Source of the DNA: Pedobacter sp. Bi126
Lineage (GTDB): Bacteria > Bacteroidota > Bacteroidia > Sphingobacteriales > Sphingobacteriaceae
Length of the DNA stretch: 64,000 nt
Assembly (NCBI RefSeq): GCF_918698245.1
Contig: NZ_CAKKMS010000001.1
Span: 186,001-250,000 of the forward strand
Reading direction: 5' to 3'
The first letter of the stretch is position 1. Every line of letters starts with the position of its first letter. Shown here one piece after another: positions 43,773 through 53,079 of the stretch. Below the pieces are notes generated by a model. The model worked only from the letters and a program-made list of their open reading frames with translations, ran no database searches and had not been told where the DNA came from. Made by a program: the position numbers and the translations under genes.

Positions 43773-45359
43773 TTATTCCTGATCCCACCAAACGCGTTTG
43801 GTCCAATCGTCTGTACCGATAATTTTAATCGCGGCTTCTACATTAGCGGCATTCTGCTGTTTCTCGGATAGTGGATATTCAAATCTTCTGGGTATGGTTT
43901 GTGATACCGATTCGGTAGTAGGCGACGGTACCAATACCGGAAATCCGCTTCTGCGCCAGTTGGCATAGGTTTCGTTTCCATTTAACAACAAGGCAATCCA
44001 CAACTGAGTATTAATCTGCTCTAATTCTCTGCCCACAACTAAGGGATTGGCGGTTTTGAAGTTGTTGATTTCGGTTGCCGTTACCACCGGACCACCTGGA
44101 TATAAGCTAAGCTGTTGCATGGCTGCCTCCACGCCTTTGTAGTAGTGCTCTTGTGCAGTGCCACCTAAGTTCAAACCGAAACGCTGTGTCGCATCGGCCA
44201 ATAGCAGTTCTACCTCAGCATACGTAATGTGGAAGAATGGTGCATCGTTTCTCAGTAAGTTATGGTTTAACTGTGGCTTAAGGTCTATGCTTCTGGGTGT
44301 GTAAGATGTGCCGTTTGCCAATGTAATGGCAGTGGTGCTTAACACATCATCAGAGTTATAACGGCCCGGGATTGCACCCACCAAGCCTATTTTAGCCCTA
44401 ACCTGTGCCGTAATATCTTCCCGCTCCAGGAATCTGGTCGGGGCTACCGGATTGAATTCGCGGTAACATTTAATCAGATGGTTTACACGCGGATCATTGG
44501 TAACCGTTAATGCATTTAAGAAGGTGTTTACTACACGGCCCATTTCATTTTTACTGTTCCAGGCTGCTGAAATTCCGTTCGGGCGTGGATCCTGATAACT
44601 GTTGGGAACATTCTCATGCCTGGTCATACAGATATCGGCATTGCTTGTGAAAACACCGCCGGCATAAGCTGCCTGGATTTCAGCTTTGCCCTTTTCCGGA
44701 TCTCTCTTCGCCAGGCGAAGAGCTAAGCGCAACCGGAGTGAGTTGGCGAACTTTTTCCAGGCGGAGATATTGCCTTTGTAAAAATACTCGTTGGGCACCC
44801 TATCTTTAGCCGCATCTAACTGGGCAGACGCTTCGGCCAATTCCTTAAAGAAATCGTAATAAATATCTTTCTGCGCGTCAAACTTCGGCCTGATCTGCCC
44901 GGTAGATCCTTTCCCTGCCTCAAAATAAGGGATATCACCATAGGTGTCAGTCAACCGGGCGAAGATATACACCTTCATGATCCGGCACATGGCGTTGAGG
45001 TTGGTTTGGTTGGCCACCCCTTTGCTGCGTTCTACCGCATCAACAATGTTAACCACATCGTTTTGATAGCTCTCATCGAACATCCGCCAGAGGTAAGAAG
45101 GCGTTTTCTTATACACCGCACCAAAACTCATGTTAAAAGCACCGGCAAACTGCTGCATCATCGGGATGAGCATAAAATAGTTTGTGCGTTCCTGTATGCC
45201 CAAATCGCCCGAAAAATATACCTGGGTGTACATCAGCTGACTGGCAGGATCTAAATTAGATGATCTGGTAGGGTCTACATTCAGGTCACCAAATTTCTTG
45301 CACCCCAGTGAAGTCAGGATCAGCAGGAGCATTACTATATATGTTATTTTTTGTTTCAT
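43773..45359 (-). CDS. SusD/RagB-family lipoprotein (chitin locus)
   Basis: A 528-aa surface lipoprotein from ATG 45359 with the lipobox LTSLGCKKF and the SusD-like helical fold. It shares the DPTRSSNLDPASQLMYTQVYF and WIALLLNGNETYANWRRSGFP segments of the SusD-like_2 group. It covers the SusC transporter of the pair at 45371-48607 and binds the oligosaccharide. It is separated from SusC by 11 bases. Confidence 0.9.
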   Translation of the reverse strand: MKQKITYIVMLLLILTSLGCKKFGDLNVDPTRSSNLDPASQLMYTQVYFSGDLGIQERTNYFMLIPMMQQFAGAFNMSFGAVYKKTPSYLWRMFDESYQNDVVNIVDAVERSKGVANQTNLNAMCRIMKVYIFARLTDTYGDIPYFEAGKGSTGQIRPKFDAQKDIYYDFFKELAEASAQLDAAKDRVPNEYFYKGNISAWKKFANSLRLRLALRLAKRDPEKGKAEIQAAYAGGVFTSNADICMTRHENVPNSYQDPRPNGISAAWNSKNEMGRVVNTFLNALTVTNDPRVNHLIKCYREFNPVAPTRFLEREDITAQVRAKIGLVGAIPGRYNSDDVLSTTAITLANGTSYTPRSIDLKPQLNHNLLRNDAPFFHITYAEVELLLADATQRFGLNLGGTAQEHYYKGVEAAMQQLSLYPGGPVVTATEINNFKTANPLVVGRELEQINTQLWIALLLNGNETYANWRRSGFPVLVPSPTTESVSQTIPRRFEYPLSEKQQNAANVEAAIKIIGTDDWTKRVWWDQE

Positions 45360-45370
45360 GATCGACATCT

Positions 45371-48300
45371 TTAGAATTTAACATTGAGGTTAAAACCCCA
45401 ACCTCTCCGGGTGGGAAGTGAACCATATTCCAGGCCCTGGCCATTGCTGTTATTGTAATTGGAATCAGGATCTACATTGGGTACATCCTTATAGATGATA
45501 AAAGGATTTCTTGCCACCAGGCCTAGCGACGAGCCTTTCAGTCCCAGCTTTTTATTCAATGCCTGTGATAAAGTATAGGTAAGCGTCAGGTCCCTCACCT
45601 TCACATAAGTAGCCTTATAAACAAATGGTGTTGCAATATTAGAACCGTCGGTAGCAAAGGTTGTCCAGTACAGTGTCGGATCCATAGCTCTTGTATTCGC
45701 CGTGTAAACCGGATTAGCCGCAGTACCGGTATTGATTACGCCTTGTGGCACAAATCCCCTTACTTTTCCTTCCGCGGCCCATTCTGCAGCGGTTTTTTTA
45801 GCGGCCAAACGGTTTTCTTCAGATAAGATCCACTCGTCTCTTCCCGCTAAGGTTGCTGTTGCAGAGCCTCTGGCATGCATAAATAGATTGGTCATAGAAA
45901 ATAGATCTGCACCGTATTTCACATCAAAGCTGGCGTTCAAACTGAAGTTTCGATAAGAAATCCGACTGGTTACCCCGCCGGTCCAATCAAATACCCCCTT
46001 GCCCAGAACCTTCATTTTAGGATCGATAATGGGCAACAGGTTGGTAGAGTTTAAGATCACGTTGCCATCCGGGTCTCTCATAAAATCGTATCCCATTAAA
46101 GTTCCGTACTGCTCTCCAGGTTTGGCTACCACCCGTAAGCCTGCCCAACGCGCCTCTGATAGCGAGAGGTATTCGCCTACCCGGTCAGACAAAGACGCTA
46201 CTTTACTTACGTTTCTGGCGAAGTTGACACTGATGTCCCACTTGATTCTGCTTTTATCAGACAGCGGACTTGCCGAAACCAATAATTCGATCCCATGATT
46301 GGCGATTACGCCCGCGTTTATCAGCTGTTGTGGATAGCCTGATGAGAACGCAGCAGGTACGATGTTGATCTGGTCTCTTGATTTTGAACTATAGTAAGCC
46401 GCATCAAAATTAACTTTGTTTTTAAAAAACTTCAGGTTGGTACCAATTTCGAAAGACCTCGTTCTGGTTGGTTTCAAGTCGATCGGTGGAATCACCCGAG
46501 ACGAAATTTTGCCATTCAATGCCCCGTTAAAAGGAAGCTGATTAAGTGAATAGTACAAATCCAATAAGAAAGGATCAGTATCATTTCCAACCTCTGCTAC
46601 CGATGCCCTTAACTTACCGAACGATAAAATGTTACTATTAATTTTAAAAGCATCGGTAAATACAAAGCTGGTAGAAAGTGATGGATAAGTGTAAGTATTG
46701 TTATGCTCGGGCAAGGTTGAAGATTGATCTCTTCTTACGGTAGCGTCTAGATAAAGATATTTTTTAAAACCTACCGTTATAAGTCCGTAAACAGACCTGA
46801 TGGTACGCGGAATATCGTTAGGAATCACCGATTTATCTAAATAACTACTGGCACTGATGGCGTCTAAAACAATCATATTTGAGAAAGCAGATGTCGTGCC
46901 TTTCCGAATGCGGTTATTGATGCTTCCACCTAAGCGTGCGGAGATGTTAAAGTCTTTGCCAATCTGCCTGGTATAACTTGCCAAAGCTTCTACCTGATTG
47001 GTCGTGTAACGTTGGTTAACCTGATCAAGCTGTCCGCCCAATGCCCCGGGTGTCGTTTTTGGCCTATAGCTTTCATAGTCCAGAAACGTAACATCAGTTG
47101 CTGCTTTAGCATTTAAACTAAAACTCTTGGTAAACTGATAGGTTGCGTTTAACGATCCGGTAAGCCGCTCTTTAGTCGTCTTGTTATACATTTCCTGGAT
47201 TACCCAATAAGGATTGATACGGAATTGGCCACCGCCCCAATCAACATAATCGCCCTGCGCTGTTTTGTAGTTTGTTTTAAACAGTTCTTGATCTATATTA
47301 TTGGCCAGACCATTGAAGTTCATGCCGATATTGGAAGGAGAATCGCCCAGTCCGGCCCTGTTGTTCACTTTCTCGTTCATATAAGTTGCCCGTACATCAA
47401 GCGAGAACTTGTCGCCGAATTTCGAACGTCCCGAAAAAGTATAAGTATTTCTTTTGATGTCACTTGTTGGCACAATATCCTTATACCGCAAGTCTGCTGC
47501 AGAAAACCTGAAGTTCGATTTATCTGTAGAACTGCTCAGGGCTATTGTATTATTAAAGGATGAACCTGTGCGGAAAAAGTTCTGAATGTTATCTTTAACC
47601 AGCGCATAAGGCCTGCTTACACCGTCGAAACCCACCAGATTGATTCCTGGATCCAGGCGTGGACCGAAATTGATGAAAAGACTATTGAAAGCCGAAGCCT
47701 GATCAACCGGTAATAACTGGTTTCTTCCCTGTCCGTATAAATATTGGACATCATCATATTTCGTCAATTGTGTTTCTATCGAGTTGGTACTGTTAAAATC
47801 TATCCCGAGCTCTTTGCTGTTAGCACCTTTTTTGGTCGTAATTAAGATTACACCATTACCGGCCAAACTTCCGTAAAGTGCCGTTGCTGCGGGGCCTTTC
47901 AGTACCGTTACCGATTCCACATCGTCAGGATTGATTGCAGAAATTGCATCTCCCATATCTACCCCGCCACCGAATTGATCGGTCCCTACCTGGCCGTAAT
48001 TAGAATTGTCCATCGGGATACCATCTATTACATATAAAGGCTGGTTATTTCCTGTAATACTTGTTGAACCCCTGAGTACAACCCGAGATGAACCTGCCGG
48101 ACCACCAGCGGTACTTGTAATAACCAATCCGGCCACCTTACCTGCCAGCGAATTGATTACATTCGTTTCTTTGGCCTTATTAATATCATCTCCGTTAACC
48201 TGCGTAACGGCATAACCGAGTTCTCTTTCGCTGCGCTTGATACCGAGAGCGGTTCTTACCTCGACGGTATTCAAAGTGGTTACATCCTCTCTCAGCCGGA

Positions 48301-48607
48301 GGTCAACCCGTTTTTTGGAGTCGCGTGCCACAAAGAACTGCGTAGCCAAACCCACGCTACTTACCTGAATAGTATCCCCATTGCCGGCCCTCACCGAGTA
48401 TCCACCAGACGCATTAGTGTTGACCACCTGTTTGGTCTTTTTATTCAGCACACTAACATTCGGCAATGCGAAGTTATGTTCATCGGAAATTATCCCGGTT
48501 ACATTAAATGCCCCTGTTTGCCCAAACACGGTTTTGGGAAAGGTCACTAACAGAAACAGGAAAATGAAACCGAGAAAAACCCTGGTCATTTGTAAAAGTC
48601 GTTTCAT
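45371..48607 (-). CDS. SusC-like TonB-dependent transporter (chitin locus)
   Basis: This 1078-aa outer-membrane transporter has a signal (FPKTVFGQ), a carboxypeptidase-like regulatory domain, a plug with VLRGSTSITGNNQPLYVIDGIPMDNSNYGQVGTD and SVTVLKGPAATALYGSLAGNG, and a barrel ending FNLNVKF. It would import chitooligosaccharides with SusD. It leads the long operon to the CBM9-like gene. Two GTTAACGTACAC operator sites are upstream at 48762 and 48840. Confidence 0.92.
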   Translation of the reverse strand: MKRLLQMTRVFLGFIFLFLLVTFPKTVFGQTGAFNVTGIISDEHNFALPNVSVLNKKTKQVVNTNASGGYSVRAGNGDTIQVSSVGLATQFFVARDSKKRVDLRLREDVTTLNTVEVRTALGIKRSERELGYAVTQVNGDDINKAKETNVINSLAGKVAGLVITSTAGGPAGSSRVVLRGSTSITGNNQPLYVIDGIPMDNSNYGQVGTDQFGGGVDMGDAISAINPDDVESVTVLKGPAATALYGSLAGNGVILITTKKGANSKELGIDFNSTNSIETQLTKYDDVQYLYGQGRNQLLPVDQASAFNSLFINFGPRLDPGINLVGFDGVSRPYALVKDNIQNFFRTGSSFNNTIALSSSTDKSNFRFSAADLRYKDIVPTSDIKRNTYTFSGRSKFGDKFSLDVRATYMNEKVNNRAGLGDSPSNIGMNFNGLANNIDQELFKTNYKTAQGDYVDWGGGQFRINPYWVIQEMYNKTTKERLTGSLNATYQFTKSFSLNAKAATDVTFLDYESYRPKTTPGALGGQLDQVNQRYTTNQVEALASYTRQIGKDFNISARLGGSINNRIRKGTTSAFSNMIVLDAISASSYLDKSVIPNDIPRTIRSVYGLITVGFKKYLYLDATVRRDQSSTLPEHNNTYTYPSLSTSFVFTDAFKINSNILSFGKLRASVAEVGNDTDPFLLDLYYSLNQLPFNGALNGKISSRVIPPIDLKPTRTRSFEIGTNLKFFKNKVNFDAAYYSSKSRDQINIVPAAFSSGYPQQLINAGVIANHGIELLVSASPLSDKSRIKWDISVNFARNVSKVASLSDRVGEYLSLSEARWAGLRVVAKPGEQYGTLMGYDFMRDPDGNVILNSTNLLPIIDPKMKVLGKGVFDWTGGVTSRISYRNFSLNASFDVKYGADLFSMTNLFMHARGSATATLAGRDEWILSEENRLAAKKTAAEWAAEGKVRGFVPQGVINTGTAANPVYTANTRAMDPTLYWTTFATDGSNIATPFVYKATYVKVRDLTLTYTLSQALNKKLGLKGSSLGLVARNPFIIYKDVPNVDPDSNYNNSNGQGLEYGSLPTRRGWGFNLNVKF

Positions 48608-48915
48608 TTTAATAGTTTGTTGGTTTAAAAATGTTTAGTTGTTGTGGTTCTTCAAAATTAAAATAGCTATTTTCTCGGGCTGCGCGATACCCATAAGCCA
48701 GCTGTACTAAAATGTTTTACGATAGGGATGCGTTTATAATTGGTTACCGTCAGTATTCACCGTTAACGTACACGTTCTTTGGTCAAAAAAAACATAGAAG
48801 GGTTTTAAACTCCTATGAACATTTTCGTTTACCTGTTTCGTTAACGTACACGAATATATTGAATATTATTTCAAAAGCAAATTTTACAGCCATTTTTTTT
48901 ATAAAAAAATTATAG
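48608..48915. promoter_or_regulatory. susC promoter region with two LacI-type operators
   Basis: The region between the LacI stop and the SusC start holds two exact copies of GTTAACGTACAC (48762-48773 and 48840-48851), 78 bases apart. They lie about 155 and 233 bases before the SusC ATG. The paired layout matches that seen before the GH18 gene at 50202, which also has two sites 88 bases apart. No -7 box was called with confidence. Confidence 0.75.
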
Positions 48916-49974
48916 CTAGTTTTTATAGTAAATGTAGTTTTCTTTGGTAATGATGTCGATTGGCATATATTGTACGCTTTCTACCGTGGCCTGCAACAGG
49001 TGCTGATAGATAGACATCACCCCTTTGTAACCCTGCTCCTGCGGCTTTTGGCAGATCAGAAAATCAATGGTACCATTTTTCAGGTGGGTTATATTTTCTT
49101 CTAGAAAATCATATCCCATTAGCTTTACATCTTTAATTTTGTATTCGTTAAAAAACTTCGCTACAGACGATACCCTGGAGTTGGTCACGAAAACCAGATT
49201 GGGCCTGTTTTTTTCGAATTGCTGTTTTAAGATTTTTTGAAGGGAGTTATAGTCGGTTTCGTTTACATCAATTTTATCTATATCAACTACTATATTTTCT
49301 TTTTCAAAGTAGGCCCTGAAACCTTCCTCTTTTTTTAAAAGGTGATGGTGCAGGTCAATCTCCCTAGAGATGTTAACCAATAGTACCCGCTGTGACGGCG
49401 AAATGAGGTATTTAGACAAGTGGGCGGCCAGGTATCCACTTTGAAAGAGGTCTGGACCGATGTATGCTATGTTAGCCTGATTGGCCAGATCCGAATTGAT
49501 CAAGACGAATGGAATATTGTGTTGTCTGCAACGCGCCAAGAAATTAATCGATTCTTTTTCGAACATGGGCGCCAATAGCAGTCCGTCATAACCTTTTTTA
49601 AGGATAATATCTGCCTGGTTGATGAAAGTTTGTTTGGCATTTTGATCGAAGAAGTAATGTTCAACCATCACTCCGAAATTCCTGATTTCTGAAGCAGCCT
49701 GGTTTATTCCCTTCAACGGAGCGTTCCAATAGCCGGTTTCATTGGAAACGGATGGGATTAAAGCAGCAATTTTAATTACTTTTTTTGAGGCAAGCATCCG
49801 TGCCATAATGTTGGGCTGGTAATCAAGCTCTTCGATAATTTTTTGGATCTTTTCCTTCGTTTTCGCCGAAACCCCTAACCTGTTGTTGATCACCCGATCA
49901 ACGGTTCCGATAGAAACGTTGGCACGTTTTGCTATCTCTCTTATGCCCGTGCTATTTTCAGCTTGTTTTTTCAT
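48916..49974 (-). CDS. LacI-family transcriptional regulator of the chitin locus
   Basis: A 352-aa regulator with an N-terminal LacI helix-turn-helix (IREIAKRANVSIGTVDRVINNRLGVSAKTKEKI, residues about 10-42) and a periplasmic-binding-protein-like sugar-sensing domain (about 60-350, with LLAPMFEKESINFL and YLAAHLSK). It is in an ideal position to control the neighbours: six operator-like sites occur around susC, itself, the GH18 gene and nagB/nagX. The start is ATG 49974; a TTG at 49983 is less likely. The effector is probably a GlcNAc-derived sugar. Confidence 0.9.
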   Translation of the reverse strand: MKKQAENSTGIREIAKRANVSIGTVDRVINNRLGVSAKTKEKIQKIIEELDYQPNIMARMLASKKVIKIAALIPSVSNETGYWNAPLKGINQAASEIRNFGVMVEHYFFDQNAKQTFINQADIILKKGYDGLLLAPMFEKESINFLARCRQHNIPFVLINSDLANQANIAYIGPDLFQSGYLAAHLSKYLISPSQRVLLVNISREIDLHHHLLKKEEGFRAYFEKENIVVDIDKIDVNETDYNSLQKILKQQFEKNRPNLVFVTNSRVSSVAKFFNEYKIKDVKLMGYDFLEENITHLKNGTIDFLICQKPQEQGYKGVMSIYQHLLQATVESVQYMPIDIITKENYIYYKN

Positions 49975-50029
49975 CCCTAACAAATGTAGAGATAATTAAA
50001 GAACAGAACAATGGTATAAGCGCTAAAAT

Positions 50030-50041
50030 GTTAACGTTAAC
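50030..50041. promoter_or_regulatory. LacI-type operator before the lacI gene
   Basis: GTTAACGTTAAC is a perfect palindrome 56 bases upstream of the LacI start. It shares half-sites with the other operators (GTTAAC, CGTTAAC), suggesting negative autoregulation. Confidence 0.65.
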
Positions 50042-50201
50042 GGATAGTAAATTAAAAAATCAGTGGCATAGAAGAAATTGAATAATAACCTGATAAAGTT
50101 TGGATTACACTGAGGGTTATGAGGTTATATAAGTGCCTTAATTATGCCAGAAACCGCAAAAACGGTTTCTGGCATATAAGATAAGCATACCTTGAATTGA
50201 G

Positions 50202-51281
50202 TTAGGGAGCCGGTGTATTAATTTTCCTTCCTACGGCCTGCAGCAGGCTATACGTTCCGGTAACATCCTGTGATAGTTCCCAGATCATTACCCCTTTTAT
50301 ATTTTGGGCTGCATATTTCGTTTTCGCTTCTATAGCGGTGATACAATTGTATTTATAGCCATCGTAGGTATCTACATAGGCTACCGCCGAAGCGCCGTAA
50401 TCGGCAATTAATTGCGCCCAGGATTTGTAGCCAGCACCCACAGTAGGTTTATAACCGTAAAAGGGAACGCCCAATACCAATTTGGAAGCAGGAACGCCAA
50501 GCGTGAGAAACTTATTGATATGTTGGATGGCCGCATCATATGAAGAGTGGTTCGAGGTGCCGCCCCATCCATTATCGTAAGACATAATACTGATCAGATC
50601 CAGATAGGCATAGGAAGAACTTGGGATTTCTCCACCATTAAATGCAGCGGTTGCCGCGGTAACCAGTTTGCCAAGCGGGTTTATCTTGGCCCTCAATGCC
50701 GCCACAAAAGGGGCAAAGTTTTGTTCTGCTTTGATCTGATTTAGCGTTGACCCCTCCACATCGATGTCTATGCCGTCGAGATTGAAATAGGTAGCAAAAG
50801 AAGCAAGGTTGTTGATAAAGTTGGTACGGTTGGCAACGCGGAACTGCACGGCAATATCACCGGCAGCTGTATCCGGATCTCCCCCACCTATCGAAGCCAG
50901 TACTTTTCTTCCCTCTGCATGTGCCTTGCTTACTACCGCGTTAATTTCTGCAGCAGTAAAATCGCTGAACAAGGGTTGCCCATTGGCCATCATACCGCCA
51001 CTGGAACTGGGTGCAAAAAAAGCGAGGTTAACGTGGGTTACAATACCGAAATCTATCGAATTGGCCAGGTTAGAAACGCTACTTACCCAGCCAGGCACAT
51101 AACCGATTACTACTTTGTCGGGATTAGTGACTAGCGCCTGGCTACCTGCAAGCATATTCACACCAGATACTTTTAGGTCCTCGTCTCTAGTACTTAATGG
51201 GATTTCTTTTTGCTTGCTGCAAGCAGCGGTTACCAACACTGCCAGCGCCAGTATTAGGGATTTTAAATTTTTCTTTTTCAT
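50202..51281 (-). CDS. Secreted GH18 chitinase (second copy)
   Basis: A 359-aa GH18 protein from ATG 51281 (MKKKNLKSLILALAVLVTAACSKQKE, lipobox AAC). The catalytic motif DGIDIDVEGS is intact, so it is active. The longer open frame to 51374 crosses the operator at 51363, so the downstream start is preferred. Two LacI sites (51363-51374, 51451-51462) lie upstream. It is transcribed separately from the susC operon but toward lacI. Confidence 0.9.
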   Translation of the reverse strand: MKKKNLKSLILALAVLVTAACSKQKEIPLSTRDEDLKVSGVNMLAGSQALVTNPDKVVIGYVPGWVSSVSNLANSIDFGIVTHVNLAFFAPSSSGGMMANGQPLFSDFTAAEINAVVSKAHAEGRKVLASIGGGDPDTAAGDIAVQFRVANRTNFINNLASFATYFNLDGIDIDVEGSTLNQIKAEQNFAPFVAALRAKINPLGKLVTAATAAFNGGEIPSSSYAYLDLISIMSYDNGWGGTSNHSSYDAAIQHINKFLTLGVPASKLVLGVPFYGYKPTVGAGYKSWAQLIADYGASAVAYVDTYDGYKYNCITAIEAKTKYAAQNIKGVMIWELSQDVTGTYSLLQAVGRKINTPAP

Positions 51282-52015
51282 TGTTTTTGGTTTTAGGTTG
51301 TTGTTAAATCTATTTTGGATGGTATGCTTATCGGTAGATATTTTAAAAAAGTCAAAAAAAACGTTAACGTACACGTAAATTGAACGTAATTTGTTTTAAA
51401 TAAGGTTGATTAATGAAGAAATGACGGGGGAAAGCGGCTTTAAACGAATCGTGTACGTTAACAAATATAAATTAATATTTTATAAAAGCAAATACGACCG
51501 GAAGAATGACATGCAATAAAGAATAACATAAGTCAGATTTCAGCGAGGAAAAAACAGTTATCATTTTTAGAATATAGTGTTCGCCGATGGCCAAACTTTT
51601 CTGCCACCGCCGATGATCTGACAGTCATCAAATCGCTAGATAAAAGGTAGCGGATTTATTTACAGTATTTAAAAAACGTTTGAAAATCTGACTACAACAC
51701 TTAGAAGATGTAAACTAATTCTAGTATTATAACTCAAAAACGACAAGCTATAGCAGGACGAGTCACATATTCCCTATCCTACTAAGGCATATTTGTTTTT
51801 TTTGAAATTAGAGTATATAACTCAAATAATTGCGTCTTTAATTAATAAGCGGATGGAATTTTTAAAGTTCACAAAATAAAACGATTATTTACTTGTAGGG
51901 AAGTTGCTAGGTACATAAAAAAAAGCGCCGCCAAACAACTTAAGGAAGCTAAATATGCCGTTTAAAGCTCCATTATAATCGCAGAACGCTTAACCGTTTG
52001 AAATAGATATTATTT
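51282..52015. other. GH18 promoter region with operators and gene remnants
   Basis: This 734-base stretch holds the operator pair of the GH18 gene (51363-51374 and 51451-51462, GTTAACGTACAC and GTGTACGTTAAC). At 51591-51650 it has a remnant of an AKR C-terminus (ADDLTVIKSLDKR then stop), similar to that at 13128-13199. The rest is A/T-rich and has no convincing gene. The promoter of the GH43 gene at 52016 should lie in the last 150 bases. Confidence 0.7.
51591..51706 (+). pseudogene. Second aldo-keto reductase C-terminal remnant
   Basis: The coding-like part ends TADDLTVIKSLDKR and a TAG stop (51648-51650). It is similar to the remnant at 13128-13199 (SADGLTAIKSLD). The similarity continues into downstream noncoding bases up to TCTGACTACAAC, near 51706 and 13250. 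Two decayed copies of one ancestral AKR segment are the simplest explanation. Confidence 0.55.
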
Positions 52016-53056
52016 ATGAAATTTGGATTTATAACCTTGTTGCTAATTGCTGGCGCAGCTTCCGCTCAGAAAAAGACCAAAGTTACTCAGGAAAAGGATA
52101 TGAGTTCCTATCTGATGGTTTACTTTAAAGACGACACGCATGGCTTACACATGGCACTCAGCCCAGACGGCTACACATTTACAGATGTTAACAAGGGCAA
52201 ACCTGTAATCGCAGGTGATACTATCGCAATTCAAAAAGGAATCCGCGATCCTCATATAACTCGCGGACCGGATGGAGCATTCTACCTGGCCTTGACTGAC
52301 CTGCATGTTTTTGCTAAAAAAGCAGGCCTTCGTGATACTGAATGGGAGCGGGATGGTAATCAATACGGATGGGGCAATAATCGCTCTTTGGTTTTAATGA
52401 AGTCAACCGACCTCATACACTGGTCAAGAACAATTTTGCGTGTAGATCAGGCTTTTCCCGGATTAGAAGAAATTGGCTGTGCCTGGGCTCCGGAAACCAT
52501 TTACGATGAGGAGAAGAAAAAAATGATGATCTATTTTACCATGCGTTTCGGCGATGGTAAAGACAAGGTTTACTATTCGTACATGAACAATGAGTTCACA
52601 AAAATGGAAGCCAGGCCGAAACTTCTGTTTGAATATCCTAAAGAGGTGTCTTATATCGATGCGGATATTACCAAGGTGGGTAATAAATATCATATGTTTT
52701 ATGTACCCCATGATGTAGGTGCCGGTATTAAACAGGCGGTATCCGATTCGATCAATACTGGCTATGTATACGATGCTAAGTGGTATGATCCTGAACCCAA
52801 AGCCTGCGAAGCTCCTAACGTTTGGAAGCGTATTGGATCTGATAAATATGTGTTGATGTACGATATTTATGGCATCAATCCGCATAATTTCGGTTTTAGC
52901 GAAACTTCAGATTTTGTGAATTTTAAAGATCTGGGGCATTTCAACGAAGGCGTAATGAAAACAACAAATTTCACGTCGCCTAAACATGCGGCCGTTATTC
53001 ATCTTACCAAAAAGGAAGCCAAAAAGCTTGCCGTTCATTGGGGGTTGAAACTTTAA
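52016..53056 (+). CDS. GH43-like glycoside hydrolase (copy A)
   Basis: A 346-aa secreted protein with a signal peptide (LLIAGAASAQ) and the five-bladed beta-propeller of GH43-type enzymes. Asp in KGIRDPHITRGPDGAFYLALTD and Glu in CAWAPETIYDEEKKKMMIYF are the expected catalytic positions. It would act on arabinose- or xylose-containing chains. It is followed 23 bases later by a second GH43 gene; the pair is probably an operon. Confidence 0.82.
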   Translation: MKFGFITLLLIAGAASAQKKTKVTQEKDMSSYLMVYFKDDTHGLHMALSPDGYTFTDVNKGKPVIAGDTIAIQKGIRDPHITRGPDGAFYLALTDLHVFAKKAGLRDTEWERDGNQYGWGNNRSLVLMKSTDLIHWSRTILRVDQAFPGLEEIGCAWAPETIYDEEKKKMMIYFTMRFGDGKDKVYYSYMNNEFTKMEARPKLLFEYPKEVSYIDADITKVGNKYHMFYVPHDVGAGIKQAVSDSINTGYVYDAKWYDPEPKACEAPNVWKRIGSDKYVLMYDIYGINPHNFGFSETSDFVNFKDLGHFNEGVMKTTNFTSPKHAAVIHLTKKEAKKLAVHWGLKL

Positions 53057-53079
53057 ACAAAGACTTTTATAAAATAAAT

